DNA of 64,000 bases from Gnetum montanum (taxonomy: Eukaryota; Streptophyta; Gnetopsida; Gnetales; Gnetaceae), in contig MNCI01014694.1 in assembly GCA_015680685.1 (NCBI GenBank), forward strand, positions 785,031-849,030. Direction: 5' to 3'. The translations under genes were made by a program, and so were the position numbers. This document shows positions 11,191 to 23,927 of the stretch, piece by piece. A model generated the notes under the pieces. It was given only the letters and a program-made list of their open reading frames with translations, searched no databases and had not been told where the DNA came from. Every line of letters starts with the position of its first letter. The first letter of the stretch is position 1.

Positions 11191-12700
11191 ATAAGGAGGA
11201 GTTCATTGGGAAATTGGTCAGAGAGCAAGCTCTTCTACTCTTTGTTATTCCATTGAATTTGAGATAAGTGATCAGTGACCACATTATTGGTCCCCTTTAG
11301 ATCTACCATTGTTAGATTGAACTCCTGCAAATCACCAACCACCATATAATATGGGGGCTCAATATTGGCTTGTTCATGAGGAAGTAAATGGAACTATGGT
11401 CAATGTGCACAAACACTTTATATCCAAGCACATAGTGCATAAAATTCTCTAGAGTGTACACCACTACCATTAGTTATTTCTCCACTGTAGTGTAATTTAG
11501 ATGTGCACCCATAATGCTTTGACTTGTGTAGTGGATGTAATATGGATGTTTCTTGTCATCCAACTATGTAAGCATGACTCCCAAGGCATAATTTGATGCA
11601 TTTTTTTATTATAGAAAATGTTATGAACTAGAAAGAATTGAAGTCTCTATGAGCTTTTTCTTGAGGTACTAGAATGCATTTTCACATTTCTTAGTCTAGA
11701 TGAATGGAGCATCTTTCTTTGTAAGATTAACCAATGATTTTGTGATCTTAGAGAAATTTTCTATAAAATGTCAATAGTGGCTAGTGTGTCCAAGGAATGA
11801 TTGAACACCTTTAACCATTTTCATTTTGCTACTTATTCTTTGGGTGACCTTTATCTTTTTAGGGTTCATGTTAATCCTTGCCTAAGAAATTTTGTACCCC
11901 AATGCAATGCCCTCATAGACCATTAGATGGCTCTTCTACCAATTGAGCTGAAGATTCATCTCCATACACATTTTAAGCAATTGGTCAAGGTGGTCCAAGG
12001 CTTGCTCAAATGTGGTACCATAGGTGGTGGAGTCATCCATGAAGACTTTCACCCTGCTACCAATCTATTGCTAAAAAATGCTCAAGAGAAAGAATTGGAA
12101 TGTTGTAGGAGCATTGCATAGATCAAAAGGCATCTTTCAATATGAAAAAGTCCCCTAGGGACTCATGAATGTTTTTATGGCCTGATCCTTTAGCATGATA
12201 TAGTGTCCAGATATAGTGTCCAACACTTAATTCACAAATGACAATGGAAAGTGATCTTCAAATGTTGTCATATTCAATAGAAAAAAGTTGACAAAAACCT
12301 ACCACTTGTCACCTTTCTTTGGCACCACCATGAGTAAGCTAACCCACTTACTATCCTCAATGGAATGGATAAACCTTGTCTTGAAGTGATATTTGATTTC
12401 CTCTTTGATGATTTGATTTAATTTGGGGTTCAACTATTGTTGTAGCTACCTCTTTGGCTTCATGGTTAGATTAGTGTAGATATGATGCTAGCATATCCTA
12501 CAATCCCTGTGAGTTTAGGATATGATCAAGCAAAGGCTGTTGGCCATTTACATTTATTTCTATTTAGGAGCAAGATTGACATTGATGATTACCAACTTGC
12601 CATTTTCAAAAATGCATACTCCATGCTAGCAGGTAGAGTTTTCAACTCTAAAGGCTCTTGTTTAAAATTTTTAGGGATTTTCAACTCTTCCCATTAGGTA
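11190..12700 (-). pseudogene. Reverse transcriptase and RNase H relic (unit A)
   Basis: Minus-strand fragments show the Athila-type reverse transcriptase. The box VKVFMDDSTTYG near 12045-12010 holds the two catalytic Asp residues. FEQALDHLDQLLK and a GVQSFLGHTSHY connection region (about 11790) follow. RNase H fragments lie around 11640-11350: ASNYALG, NYTTVEK and YKVFVHIDHSSIYFLMNKP. Order and motifs match B's plus-strand pol almost block for block. Stops and frameshifts are frequent. Confidence 0.8.
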
Positions 12701-15700
12701 TAATCATTTGGATCATTAGAGAGTTGGTAATGAACTTGCTTTAGTTCATCCATGCCTTCAACATAGGCACATGTTAGGCTCTCAATAGGTTCTATGCAAA
12801 GTGTATTACTTCCAAGATCAATTGTCAACCATTAGGTGCCCTCCTATTTTGTGGCTGCTACATACAAGTACTGTTGAATATTTGTCTCATTTGCACACTA
12901 CTTGCATGCATAAATGGATGCTCTTTTCATAGACTAAAGTTTCTACATGTAGTTGCACCCTATATCGTAGTACGCGATGCATGGAACCTGTTTCTTCTCA
13001 ATTTCTCCAAATGCATTTTCCTTGGAAATCTTCAGTGAAAGAAATCTTATGCCTATTTTTGCATCAATAGTACTTGGTCACATCCTTCCCATAATGATTA
13101 AAAAAATCCTCCTTGTAGTTCTCAACTTTTATTACTAGGAAATCAATAGGATAAGACCACCCATAAACAATGGTCATAATATCTTCTACCAATCTCAATG
13201 GAATAGTGATGGATTGGTCTACTAATTCTAATATGATATTGCTCTTCTTAAGAGGTGATAGGTTCTAGGTAGTATACATCTAATGAGAAATTAGATTAAC
13301 ATCGGAACCTAAATCTGAAAGAGCTTTTCATGATTCATTCCCAGTAATTTGCAAATACATAACTGGACTTCTAGGATCACCTAATTTCTTGGGAAGGTTG
13401 CCAACTCAAATCTAGTCAGATACAGCATGAGTTAACATAATAGTGTAGTTATTGGGAGGCATTTGATTTGAAGGGCTCTTGATTTGATGACTTGCATAGG
13501 ATGAGGAAGGAGAAGGGTGATCAATAATATGAGTTTGTGAGGGCTTAGGATGGTTTTTAGGTTAGAAGAATGATCATTTGGGAGATGTAGGTTTCAAACC
13601 CTTTGGTTGATTAACTAGTTGTAGATTAATGGCCCTTGTAGCATCACATTATTGCGACTGGGTGGAAGCTCACCCTGCATGGATGGAGTAGGTGATAGCT
13701 ATGTTGAGGATGGAGGAATAGGTGCAAACACATGAGGAGGGTATGGATGGAATATGGAATCCTCTCTAGAAGTTGGAGAATGAGTTCAGTGATATTTTGG
13801 AGGGTGGTAGTGATGCTAGAAAGGAGAAAAGTGACTGGAAGAGTTACGTGGAGATAGGGGTTGCAAAACATGGTACCCATACAAATCTAGCTACCTATAA
13901 GGGTAGTGTTTCCGTGGTGGTGACATCCCCCATGACTGTGGTTATTGCCACTGCTAATATTTCTCATATGGTTGTTCTAGAGTTCCACTTGGATAATAAA
14001 GTGGAACTGCCTAGGATTGCCTTGAAGATAAGGCAATCTTTTGGGTGTTTGCCTTTTTTATAGTCATGGATTTAGAGAATACATCCCAGATTCAACATCC
14101 CTTAGGATGTTCATAGTGGTAGATGTCACACCCATTGTCATTATTTAATTTAGCCTCGACAAATTCTTCTACTATAACAACTTTTCCCTTACCTCTTTGG
14201 TAGGCATGTTTAGCTTCTTTCCACCTCCTGCGGTCACGATCACTACTCTACTCTCTTGATTCTTCTGCAATTTTTATAGCAGTTTGGAAATTTTCATCCA
14301 ATGAATCCCACATTTTATCTACCTTAGTCAAAATTTGAGATAAAGATTTTTGGATCAACAAGGTCTTACATTGCACCACCATTACATTAAGGGGTTACTC
14401 CTCTTCAATCTAACAAAAGAAGACCTCTTTCTTTCTAATGGAAGAGTCCCTATTATATTATTCTTCACTTTCTCATCTTCTTAACTCTCCTTCTCTTTTT
14501 CTACTTGCTTTATTAGCCTTTGTATCTGATGAACTCTTAATTATAATAGTCTTCCTTGGCCATAGACCCCAAGGGTCCTCTGTGTCTTTGAATGAAGTCC
14601 ATCTATGATATGGTGAAGTTATTCCCACTAAGAGTAACCATGGCTAGGGCATTAATGTAATAATGAATAATATATACCCATGACAACATCCAAAGGTTCA
14701 TGTATTTCTTGTTTCTAGCCTTGGATTTACCTTCATAGGTTTGACACTCTAGAGTACATCTAATACTTGTTATTAAACAATTCTAGCATTATACTCCATC
14801 AACAAATTAATTTTGGTTCGAGAGATCGGTACCAACTTTTCACTTTCTTGATGAAAATTCTAGGGAATAGCTTGAGCTTTTGCTAATCATTTTCAATATT
14901 TTGTAAGGCATAGGCATCATGAAAGGCTTGTAAATGCATTTGAGGATTTGAATTATATCCCCCCTAGAATTTAGGGATATCATTCATGTCTAACCTCTTG
15001 ATTCAACTATTTTTCACATGTTTGGTAGGAATTTTGATAGCCTCTATAATGTTTAGAATATTTTAAGTGGTCAGTAGAGGTTCATCATCATGATCTCGAT
15101 GATGCCAATGATTTCCTCTACCATCCTTTCATTCATGGTGGTCTCTATGACTATCATTATTATGCTATCATCTACAATTCTACATAGATTTGGAGGAGTA
15201 AGCTAAACTAGATGAAGAGGACAAAGAGGGAGGAGGACTACCACCACCATGCTGTCTACCACTTTTTCTTCATTTTGCATGGTCATGATCCTTACAGTGA
15301 TCATCATTATGCTTGTTTGAGTTCCCACATCAACTCCCTTTCTTAGAACTCCCATGATTATGGGGTTCACTATTACCAAACGTAGATTTTTTATCACTAA
15401 TTTAGGATTTAGGTTCGACTCCCCTTCACCAAAGTTAAGAGGTGGAGAGTCTATATGTTGAGAACCCTTGGAAAGAGGCTCCTCATTATTGTTTTGATCT
15501 AGCAAGAATAAGAGGTTAGTGAACCATTTCCCCTTCATGTTTTCACAACACTTTTCCTATTTTTGATCTTGTTTGCATTGTGTCTCAATGGGACAGTAGT
15601 CTCGAAAGTCATGATCTTCCATAACATACTCTCCATGAAGCTTCTCAAAGCCCAACCTTGTAAGGGTTTGGAGTAGCATCTTGGAAAGAGATTGGTCAGG

Positions 15701-15865
15701 TGGTAATACAACATTCCCCTCCATGTCTTGCCACCACATTTGTTCATCTTGATGGAAGACATAAGTAAAATTGGATACAAACTCATTAGGATAAGTGTAC
15801 ACCACTCTACATTTTTATGGTATTGTTGACTCAGAATTGACATGCTTGCAAGAAGAAGAAGACAT
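12700..15865 (-). pseudogene. gag and protease relic (unit A)
   Basis: A likely gag start is the ATG at 15865 on the minus strand (MSSSSCKHVNSE). The N-terminal domain continues as VYTYPNEFVSNFTYVFHQDE and QDMEGNVVLPPDQSLSKM around 15805-15680. The same domain recurs in B at 24100-24500 and C at 33900-34100. A Ser/Gly-rich stretch, a possible Cys-His knuckle near 14130 and a protease region around 13350-12700 follow, all broken by stops. Gag would package the RNA in the particle. This is the longest gag copy of the family in the window. Confidence 0.7.
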
Positions 15866-16028
15866 TTTTGTTAGAAACAATTTTTGAATGTGCCTATAGT
15901 ATAGTTATGATTAATTATTATGTATTTATTATTCTTCTTTTTTCAAATGATTATGACCTTAGTGTTCAATCCAATGATCCTAAATAATATTCACTAAGTC
16001 CTAGATAGTGCACGTATCAAGCTACAAG

Positions 16029-16046
16029 TCTCCAGAAATAGTGCCA
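16029..16046 (-). promoter_or_regulatory. PBS of unit A, tRNA-Asp type
   Basis: It is one base from the LTR edge at 16048. It matches the tRNA-Asp complement at about two thirds of 18 positions, and all but one of the mismatches are transitions. Confidence 0.75.
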
Positions 16047-16047
16047 A

Positions 16048-16914
16048 TGATGAGCAACAAGTACCACTACACCAAACCATATGAATAACTAAACATTCAT
16101 ACATGATCTAGTCAAATTTTGTGGACTTATAGCCTTATAAGTACATTTGTCTCTAGGAAGTGAAGCTAACCATTATAATCATGTTCTTTCCAATTACACT
16201 CGTGAAATGCAAAGGAATGGTTAAGTGCAACTGAGGCATATGATCTTTATCATTTTTAATGTTTTTTGTTTTAAGTTACCTAAGGATGAGAATAATGTAT
16301 AAAATAAAATAATTAAATTGATAATTTAATCTAATGAGCTACTCCTAACTAATCCTAACATAAGTATCCATTCCCATTTACCGTACGCATCCTGAACATG
16401 TTTAACACTATTGGGTTATCAAACATTAAGCGTTACTAAAATTACCAAGTGCCAAGCATATGCTTGAAGTGGTTGTACTTATGTGCTTAATTAATTGCTA
16501 TGTAATCTAGCTTAATTTAGCTTGATTATTTAAAGCATAAAATGAAATTTCATAAAACATTAAATGCATAAATAAAAAATTAATCTATTTCAAAGTGTTA
16601 TAAGGTTTATCAAAAAGCTCATCTTTATTACCACACACACTTCCATGCTTAGGTACAACAATGCTGGAATAAATATCTGTACACTCTTTAACTTCTATTG
16701 TGGGCACTTAGAAAAATATTCTAACTTTCAGATGACAAAACTACAAGAGATTTGCTACAACTATGACAAATATGCTATAAACACGATGGGTGAGCATGTA
16801 TTGATAGGCAAAAATAGACACCACGTTGATGGGGCCATGTCAATTCATCAAGTCATGCGTCGATGGGGCCTAGTCAATGGGGCCCAATCAACACACCCAA
16901 TTTATAATTCATCA
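16048..16914 (-). repeat. Right LTR of composite (5' LTR of unit A)
   Basis: An 867-bp LTR. On the minus strand it begins TGATGAATT and ends CTCATCA. The U3 end carries GGGGCC/TCGATG repeats. The target-site copy AGCAC follows at 16915. Confidence 0.85.
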
Positions 16915-16919
16915 AGCAC

Positions 16920-17330
16920 CATTATCAAGATTCCAAGACCTTACAAGAATTACATCAACATAATTAATTGGTAATACACAATATTTCACAACATCATGAT
17001 AACTCCCAATTTTAAATTTTAAGACACATTGCTCTCTTGCCCCTTGAGAGAAGTTTCTTGACAACCAATGCACCTTGTTGGGGCCAGGATGAGAATATGT
17101 TAATAAACCTAATATCACAACTATCCTAGAAGAAATGACATTTTCTTGGGCTTTTCCAACAATCAAAATATGAATTCATTCCCCACTAAGAAAACATCTA
17201 GCCCCAATATGAAATAATAATTTTCTTGATGGATGATATCCTCTATTCACATTTCTCATAAATAAAAAAGAATTTAATTTAGAAATTTTCTTAATTTTGG
17301 GAGCATTATTATTACCTCTCTAAAGATCTT
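16920..17330 (-). pseudogene. Protease relic (element G)
   Basis: The minus strand reads VVKYCVLPINYVDVILVRSW then NLDNGA, resembling the D-V-x-P-M-x-x-x-x-I-L-L-G-R-P-W segment downstream of the active site in gypsy proteases. It ends exactly at the composite's edge and resumes at 5898. Confidence 0.65.
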
Positions 17331-17365
17331 GGCATGATATCTCCTTTGCTTCCATGGTATGTGCA

Positions 17366-18480
17366 TCATTGCCCTTCATTTCCTCGTGAAATGAACATTG
17401 GCATTATTTGTGTCTCCACTCTTGACCTTTGAAGCCCTAAATCTTGGATGAGTTGTTGTCTTGATCCTTGTCTCCTTTGCCTTACCCTTATCATCCCTCT
17501 TTTGTTTCTTCTTGTCATGCTTGTTATCCTTGTCTTTATATTTTGACCTTGATCCCTTCTTTGATTTGAATCCTTTGTTATTCCCCTTTGAAGCTTGTTT
17601 GCTTCTATTCCAAAATCCACTAAGCTTTTCTTTTTTCTGTTTTGTTTTAAGTGTCAAATCATAAGCCTCATCAAGAGTTTTTGGCTCATAGAAAGATTGA
17701 AATCTATTCATATTTCTCCTAGTTTACCTTAGCCTAATGGATTAGTTCACAAAATTCAATATAAAACTCCTTGACATCTTTATCTCCCTATCTAAGGAAT
17801 TTCAACTTCATAATTGTCTCTTGTCTATGCCAAAATTATTCAAATTTTCATCTTAAACTATATTTCATCATACTCTAATCCTTGATACGTTGATCATTTT
17901 ACCTTTCATAACTTTGGGATTTTTTTCTCACTAAGTTGAAGCTATACCTTCTAATTTTGCTTTAGCAATTGGTAACTTCAAGTGATTTGGTGCCTCCTCT
18001 AACTCAAAATTCCTATCAATCACCTTCAACAAACTTGCAAAACCATTGGTACCATCTATAGTATTCAAATTTTTTATCTCCACATAAAAAAGTCTTGTAG
18101 AATTTCTAATTATTCTAGCAAGCCTTACTTTATCTTCATCATCAAGCTTGCCATGAGAAGAAGTAGATATTGGTAATGGAGTTCTAACATGAGGATTTGG
18201 ATTTCCTTATATTGGAATCCTAGGCTAAGGAGTTCTCACACTCTTATAGTTAGAGTGTTCTTCCTCCTCATTTGCTCTTCCTCCACTAGGCTAAGAAACT
18301 TCTTCGTCACCATTCAAATAAGAACACTCATCATCCTCATGAATCTAAATACAGTTGAGACCTACATTCCTATCTACCTTGGCATTGATCTCATTCAGTC
18401 TTTTGACCATCAGCTAAAAGGTAGATTTCATACTCTCCATATTTTTATTTAGGTCATGAACATTTTTCTCCTTAGGATCC
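17366..18480 (-). pseudogene. gag relic (element G)
   Basis: The minus strand shows a gag C-terminal part at 17711-17376 (MNRFQSFYEPKTLDEAYDLT, then a long Lys/Arg-rich tract with KDKDNKHDKKKQKRDDKGK). This basic RNA-binding tail is followed by remnants near 17400. The upstream part to 18480 is broken by stops but lies directly next to the PBS, where gag belongs. No clean CCHC knuckle was read. Confidence 0.7.
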
Positions 18481-18534
18481 ATTTAAAATCAACACAAAAA
18501 TCCATAATCAAATTTCAAACAACAATAATCCTAT

Positions 18535-18546
18535 GCTCTAATACTA
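18535..18546 (-). promoter_or_regulatory. PBS of element G, initiator-Met tRNA type
   Basis: The minus strand TAGTATTAGAGC differs from the common plant element PBS TGGTATCAGAGC by two transitions. It lies six bases inside the LTR edge at 18553. Confidence 0.75.
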
Positions 18547-18552
18547 ATAACA

Positions 18553-19456
18553 TGGAGTAGGATCACCTTGATTTACTTAAATCCTTTAAAACACATCGAA
18601 TCTAAAACATAGAAATGACAATTCAATTACTTGAAAATAAGAAACTATCCATCTTCAATTAACTCAAAAAAGAAGATTATAATTATAGTAGAACCACAAA
18701 CTCATAAAACCATAACATCTCTCACACTCAACAATATTACAAAGCATGACGCTCTATAACTACACACATGATTGATCTTAATGTAAGGCACAATCAAACA
18801 AAATCTCTTCATAACACACAAGACTAGATCCAAACATACATAAAGAACTACAAGGTCAATATCACATCCAAAATTGATCATAGAGATGTACAACACTCTC
18901 ATGCAATATCTCTCCAACTCTCTTATGCATTTACATATACTATCAACCCATATAAAACATTTGAACATAATTAATATTTATAAATTACATGAACAATAAC
19001 TTAGGGAGATATTTTCATGACTAACTTGGAGATTCTCTACTTTTTCCCATATTGATCTCATTTTCATTGGCTATTTTTCATCTTGGAGTTGCCATCATAT
19101 AACTCTACACGATTGTATGGGTAATCTACAGGCTTGAAAATACATCTCATTATCAACCCTGGATTTTATGCAAGACATCTCCTATTGAGATAAGACATCC
19201 CCTTTTGGTACAAGATGTCTTTGCAAAGACATCTCCTGTCTACCCAAGATGTATTTCCAAAAAAATCTCCTTCCTACACAATATGTCTCCTCTTTTGGCT
19301 AAGATGTATACTAGGAAAATGGGACATCTTCTATGACATCCTAACTCTTTGTTTAGATGTCTTCTGGGTCATCAAGACATCTTTCTAGCTTCCTGATCCT
19401 TTAAACAACCACCTATAGAAATGAAAAAGGGGTTAGGAAGAGGTGTCCATACACAA
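18553..19456 (-). repeat. 5' LTR of element G
   Basis: A 904-bp copy of 3201-4108. On the minus strand it begins TTGTGTATGGACACC (first G lost) and ends CCTACTCCA. The AGATGTC/GACATCT cluster is conserved at about 19130-19390. Confidence 0.85.
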
Positions 19457-19461
19457 CTACA

Positions 19462-22400
19462 AACATCAAAAGACCCAATGGTTCATATCATCCCAATGGT
19501 GGTGGAGATCAAGGGTTCATACGAGCTTAACACCTATAGATACCAAGAGCACTAATGATTTGTACTAGTATGGCATAGGCAAACATTGATGATCTACACC
19601 ATCTAATGAACAAGAATATTTCATTTTTCTAAGATTTAAATTTTTGACCATAAACTTTATTATTAGTTATTTGTAAAATAAGCACAACCCAATAGTTGAG
19701 TCTAGGGAATGAATCTCATACCCAAGGAATCTAGTGATGGAAGGATCAGTTTACAAATCAACAATGGAAAGAAGACTTACATCAACCCAACAAGTAACTA
19801 GATCATTCAGTAGAAATTGATCATTATGTAGGATCATAACTTTATCTAAGGAAAATATATGATATTTGTTAAGGAGAATAGATCTAAGAGGAATTCTAGA
19901 GCTCTAAACCATGAGAGTAGTGCTTGTGGACATTGAGAGCATTAATGATTTGTATCATCCTAATGCCAACGAAGATTGATGATCTATACTAGTCCAACAC
20001 TTGTAGATACTAAACTACCAAAGATCTATACTAGCTTGGTGAAGGTAGACACTAATGACATACCCCACCCAATGAGCAGAAAAAATTCATTTTTTAATTC
20101 AAATTCATAGCCATAAACTTTAATATTAGTTGTTCACAAAATAAGCATAGCCCAACAGTTAGGTTGATTGGTAGTAATTCTAATAAAAACTAGAAATTTA
20201 AGTGTGTTATCCTTCAAGTAGTATTAGGATGGGTGACTTCTCAAGAAGTTTTAAAATTTATTTCTAAATTTTTAACTTCAAAAGCCCATAACTTTTAATT
20301 TTGAAAGTAGTTTTGGATGAAAAAAATAGTTGTTTCTCATAGATTTAGATCTTCTAGAAGCAATAGTAAAGTTAGATTTGGCATAACAGCTTTTGAAAGT
20401 TCATTTGTAATCCCTCACATAAACTATGCTTTAATAGTTGTATCATCCATATTTTGCATATTTTTTCTTTGCAAGAAATTTTGAATCATACTAGATTCAT
20501 CATTAGTTGCAATTGATTTTTCAAGGGTTAGAAAGAGAATAAATAGCATTATAGGTAATGCCTAGTTGAGATGTCGTAGGTAATGGTTAGTTTTAGAAAA
20601 AATGGCTACTTGTAGAAAAAGAAAAAAATATTTTAAAGATATAAAAATTAAAATAATAGCTAATTATATGAAGAAATAATACGAAAAAAGAAAATAAAAA
20701 CTATTTTAAAATAATTTTTAAAGAGAAATAATGGCTAAAATAAAAATGTCTAGTTGTAGAATAAAAGTAATACAAATAAAATTGTCATAACTTGGGCATC
20801 TGCTCTTCATTTTTTAAAATAAATAGTTTTAAATATTTTTTGGCCTTTTAAAGACAATAATTAGATGATAGTTTAAACCATGGCTTAATAGCCTTTTAAT
20901 TTTAACAACTTTAGATCTTGAACAATGTAATTATCATTTCTAATAAATTTAGTATTAGAACATAGGATCAAGCAAGTAAAATATATTTATTTCTATAAAG
21001 CTCTTAGATGAAGATGAATGATCCCTAGTTCCTATTAGTCACACTATCAGAGTTAGTATCTTAAGAGGGGTAGAAAGATCATTGGAAGTCTAGGGAATGA
21101 AGCTAAATCATGTTCAAGGAATCCAATGGTTGAAGTATTAGTTTACAAAGCAACAATGCACGAAAGGCTCACATCAACCTAACAAGTAACTAGATCATTT
21201 GATAGAAATTGATCATTATGATGAATCATAACTTTATGTAAACATCATGAAGGAGAATAAATCAAGAAAGAATTCTAGAGCTTCAAATCATAAGAGTAGT
21301 ACTAGTCCAACACCTGTAACATCGAGAGTACTAGTAATTTATACTAGCCTAGCAAAGATGAATACCAATGGCTTGCATGACCTAATAAGTAGGAAAATTT
21401 TATTTTTATATATTCAAATTTACTACCATAAAATTTAATATTATTTGTTCATAAAAAAATCACAACCTAGGAATTGGTTTGATTGGTAGCAGTTATTATA
21501 AAAACTTGAAAGTTAAGTGTGTTCATATTTAAGTAGTACCAAGATGGATGATCTTTGAAGAAGTTTTGAAATTTGTGTCTAAATTTTTAACTTTAAAACC
21601 TTATAAATTTTGATTTTGGAAGTCTTTTTGGATGAAAAAATAGCTATTTTTGATAGATTTCAACTTTTCAGATGTCATGATAAAGTTAGATTTGGAATAA
21701 GGGACTCCAAGAATTCATTTTAATCCCTCACTTAAACTATCCTATAATAACCCTAAGAACTGAAATTGTCATAACATGAGCATCTAATATTCATTTTCAA
21801 CGAATAAATATTTGTTTTAAATATTTTTTTACCTTTTAAATCTAATGGTAATTTTAGATTGGTCATACAAGAAACCAATCATTAGGTGATAGTTTAAATT
21901 GTGCTAGCCCTATAATTTTATTAACTCTATATCTTAAACAATCCAATTATCATTTTTGATAAATTTAGTCTTGGATCATGGGATTAGGTAATTAAGATAG
22001 ATGTATTTCTATAGAGTTCTTAGACAAAGACAAATATCCCCTACAACCAAGCCTATGTTAATAACCCCTAGTTTCTATTAGTCACATTATCAAAGTGAGT
22101 ATTCTATGGGTGGTAGAAAGGTCATTAGAAGTCTAGGGAATGAAGCCAAATCATAGCCAATGAATCCAGTAGTGAAGGGATTAGTTTACAAATTGATAAT
22201 GCAAGGAAGACTTAAACCAACCCAATAAGTAACAAGATCATTTCATAGAAACTAATCATTGTGGAAAGTCATAACTTTATCTAAACAAGATATATGATAA
22301 TTTTGAATGTGAAAAATTAGGAAAGAATTTCAAAGCTTCAAACCATGAGAGAAGTACCTCTAGACACCAAGAACACTAATGGTTCATATCATCCTAGTGC

Positions 22401-22486
22401 CAACAAAGACCAATGGTCCATATAGCCTAACACATGTAGACAATAAGAGCACTAATGGACTATACTAGCTTTGTGAACATGGACAT
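19462..22486. repeat. Tandem array of ~1.0-kb units, right part
   Basis: It continues the array interrupted at 3195. An internal jump near 19692 joins two units. Unit starts are visible near 20907 and 21922, about 1015 bases apart, and a partial unit runs to 22486. Each unit carries the same blocks as the left part (ATCATTTCTAATAAATTTAG, GTAGAAAGGTCATTAGAAGT, CATAACTTGGGCATC). Nothing coding was found. Confidence 0.75.
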
Positions 22487-22986
22487 TGATGAATAATAAA
22501 ATTAGTTAATCATGTTAACAAGTATATCTCAACACATCCTTTGATGCATTGATGCGTATGCATTGATGCAATATTTGTCTTTGCCTATATAAATATGCTT
22601 ACCTGCCACATTTATAGCATAGTTTGGCCATTTCCTTAGCTAGACTCTTGCAGTTTCACATTGACAAATTTTGAATTTTCTCCTTTGAGTACCCTTGGTA
22701 TGGATTAAACAAATTGTATGAAGTTCTATTTGAGTGCATTATGTACTTGAACACATGTGCATGGTTACAATAAAATTAAGACTTGTTTCTTTCATTGTAG
22801 CACTTGGACTAGAATTTTAATTTACTTTCTTGCACTTTACTAATTAATATTCATTTACTTTCCATGCTGTTAATTAAGTACTTTATCATTTAGCATTTAA
22901 GTAAACATAGATGAGCATGATGACTTTGAGTATAATGTACAAGCATTTTCTAATTCCAGCAGTGAATACTTGATACATCTAGTAGT
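22487..22986 (+). repeat. Athila-like LTR of element C, first part
   Basis: It begins TGATGAATAATAAAATTAG, has a TATA-like TATATAAATA at 22586-22595 and continues with family-like sequence until element B's duplication GTAGT at 22982-22986. The rest of the LTR resumes at 33417, so B inserted into it. Confidence 0.7.
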
Positions 22987-23926
22987 TGATGAGTTTTAGT
23001 CTATTGCGTCGACTGGGCCTCATCGACCCAGTCTGTTGCATCGATTGGGCCTTGTTAACTAGGCCTCATTGATGAGGCCTTGTCAATATAGTCTATTACG
23101 TTGATGTGGCACCATCGACGTAGGGGTCTATTTCAGTCTATAAATACGAGCTCACCAGTTGCATTTATGGCATCAATTTTCAAAGTAGTAGCAAAGCTTT
23201 TGTAGTTTGTTTATTTGAAAGTTAGAATATTTTTCCCAAGTGCCTACAATAGGAGTCATTGAGTGTATAGATCTTTATTTGAGAATTATTATACCTAAGC
23301 ACAATAGTGTGTGCGGCAATAAAGACGAACTTCTTGATAAACCTTGTAGCATTCTAGATAGCTTAAATGTTTCATTTATGCATTTAATGTTTTTGATTAT
23401 TTATTAAATGTTTTTCAGTGACTAAGCTAATGAAGTAATTAAGTAAGATAAACTAGATAGATTAACAACATAAGTACAATCTCTTCAAGCGTAACACCTA
23501 TTCACTTGGTAATCCCAGAAGCATTATTGCATGGTACGCCTAGTAGTGTAGCACTTGGTAACCTAGTAGTGGATATGTGGGTTCAGGACGTGTGTGGAAA
23601 GTGGGACTAGATGCGTATGCTAGGATTTATTAGATACTAGTTGATTAGTGAAATTAAATTAGTTAATCCAATTACTTTATCTCTCTTTAAACACCAAAAC
23701 CATAAAATACAAAAAAATGATAAAAATCAAATGCCTCAATTATACTTAACCATACCAATGTATGTCATAAGTGTAATTGGGAATACAACGAATGACCTTA
23801 AGGTAAGATTCACTTCCTAGAAGACTAGTGCACTATAAACTATAAAGTCCATGGAATTCGACCGGATCACACGTGAATGATTTGTGATTCATATGGTTGG
23901 GTGTAGGGGTATCTCGCCACTCATCA
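22987..23926 (+). repeat. 5' LTR of element B
   Basis: A 940-bp LTR with terminal inverted ends TGATGAG/CTCATCA. The TATA box TATAAATA is at 23139-23146. Upstream of it is a cluster of TCTATTGCGTCGACTGGGCC-like units. The block at 23206-23390 (AGTTAGAATATTTTTCCCAA through AATAAAGACGAAC) is the best conserved across all family LTRs and probably spans R. Confidence 0.9.
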
Positions 23927-23927
23927 T

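Larger units (their letters stand above)
5899..16914 (-). mobile_element. Composite Athila-like element D/A with three LTRs
   Basis: Three LTRs of one family lie in the same orientation: 5899-6749, 8113-8366 and 16048-16914. A PBS complementary to tRNA-Asp sits left of the middle and right LTRs (8094-8111 and 16029-16046). PPT-like CCCCC/CCTCC blocks follow the left and middle LTRs on their right sides. So the middle LTR is the 5' LTR of unit D (6750-8093) and the 3' LTR of unit A (8367-16028). Only the outermost ends show a target duplication: AGTAC at 5894-5898 and AGCAC at 16915-16919, one transition apart. The G protease reading frame resumes on the two sides, which confirms the edges. 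All genes are broken. Confidence 0.85.
3201..19456 (-). mobile_element. Element G: nested Ty3/gypsy chromovirus
   Basis: This is a decayed chromovirus read right to left. The 5-bp duplication CTACA lies at 3196-3200 and 19457-19461. The order on the minus strand is 5' LTR (18553-19456), initiator-Met-type PBS (18535-18546), gag (18480 to 17366), protease (about 17330 to 16920), then a large foreign insertion (5899-16914). After that come reverse transcriptase (5898 to 4863), the end of integrase with a chromodomain (4850 to 4173), and the 3' LTR (3201-4108). The region between reverse transcriptase and the integrase C-terminus, including RNase H, is deleted. The lineage call rests on the integrase tail, the chromodomain-like segment and the PBS. 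Confidence 0.85.

Noticed and set aside
17461-17664. Hydrophobic plus-strand frame that looks like a membrane protein
   Set aside because: It is the complement of G's Lys-rich gag tail. Complementing AAG/AAA codons gives CTT/TTT, so Leu and Phe.
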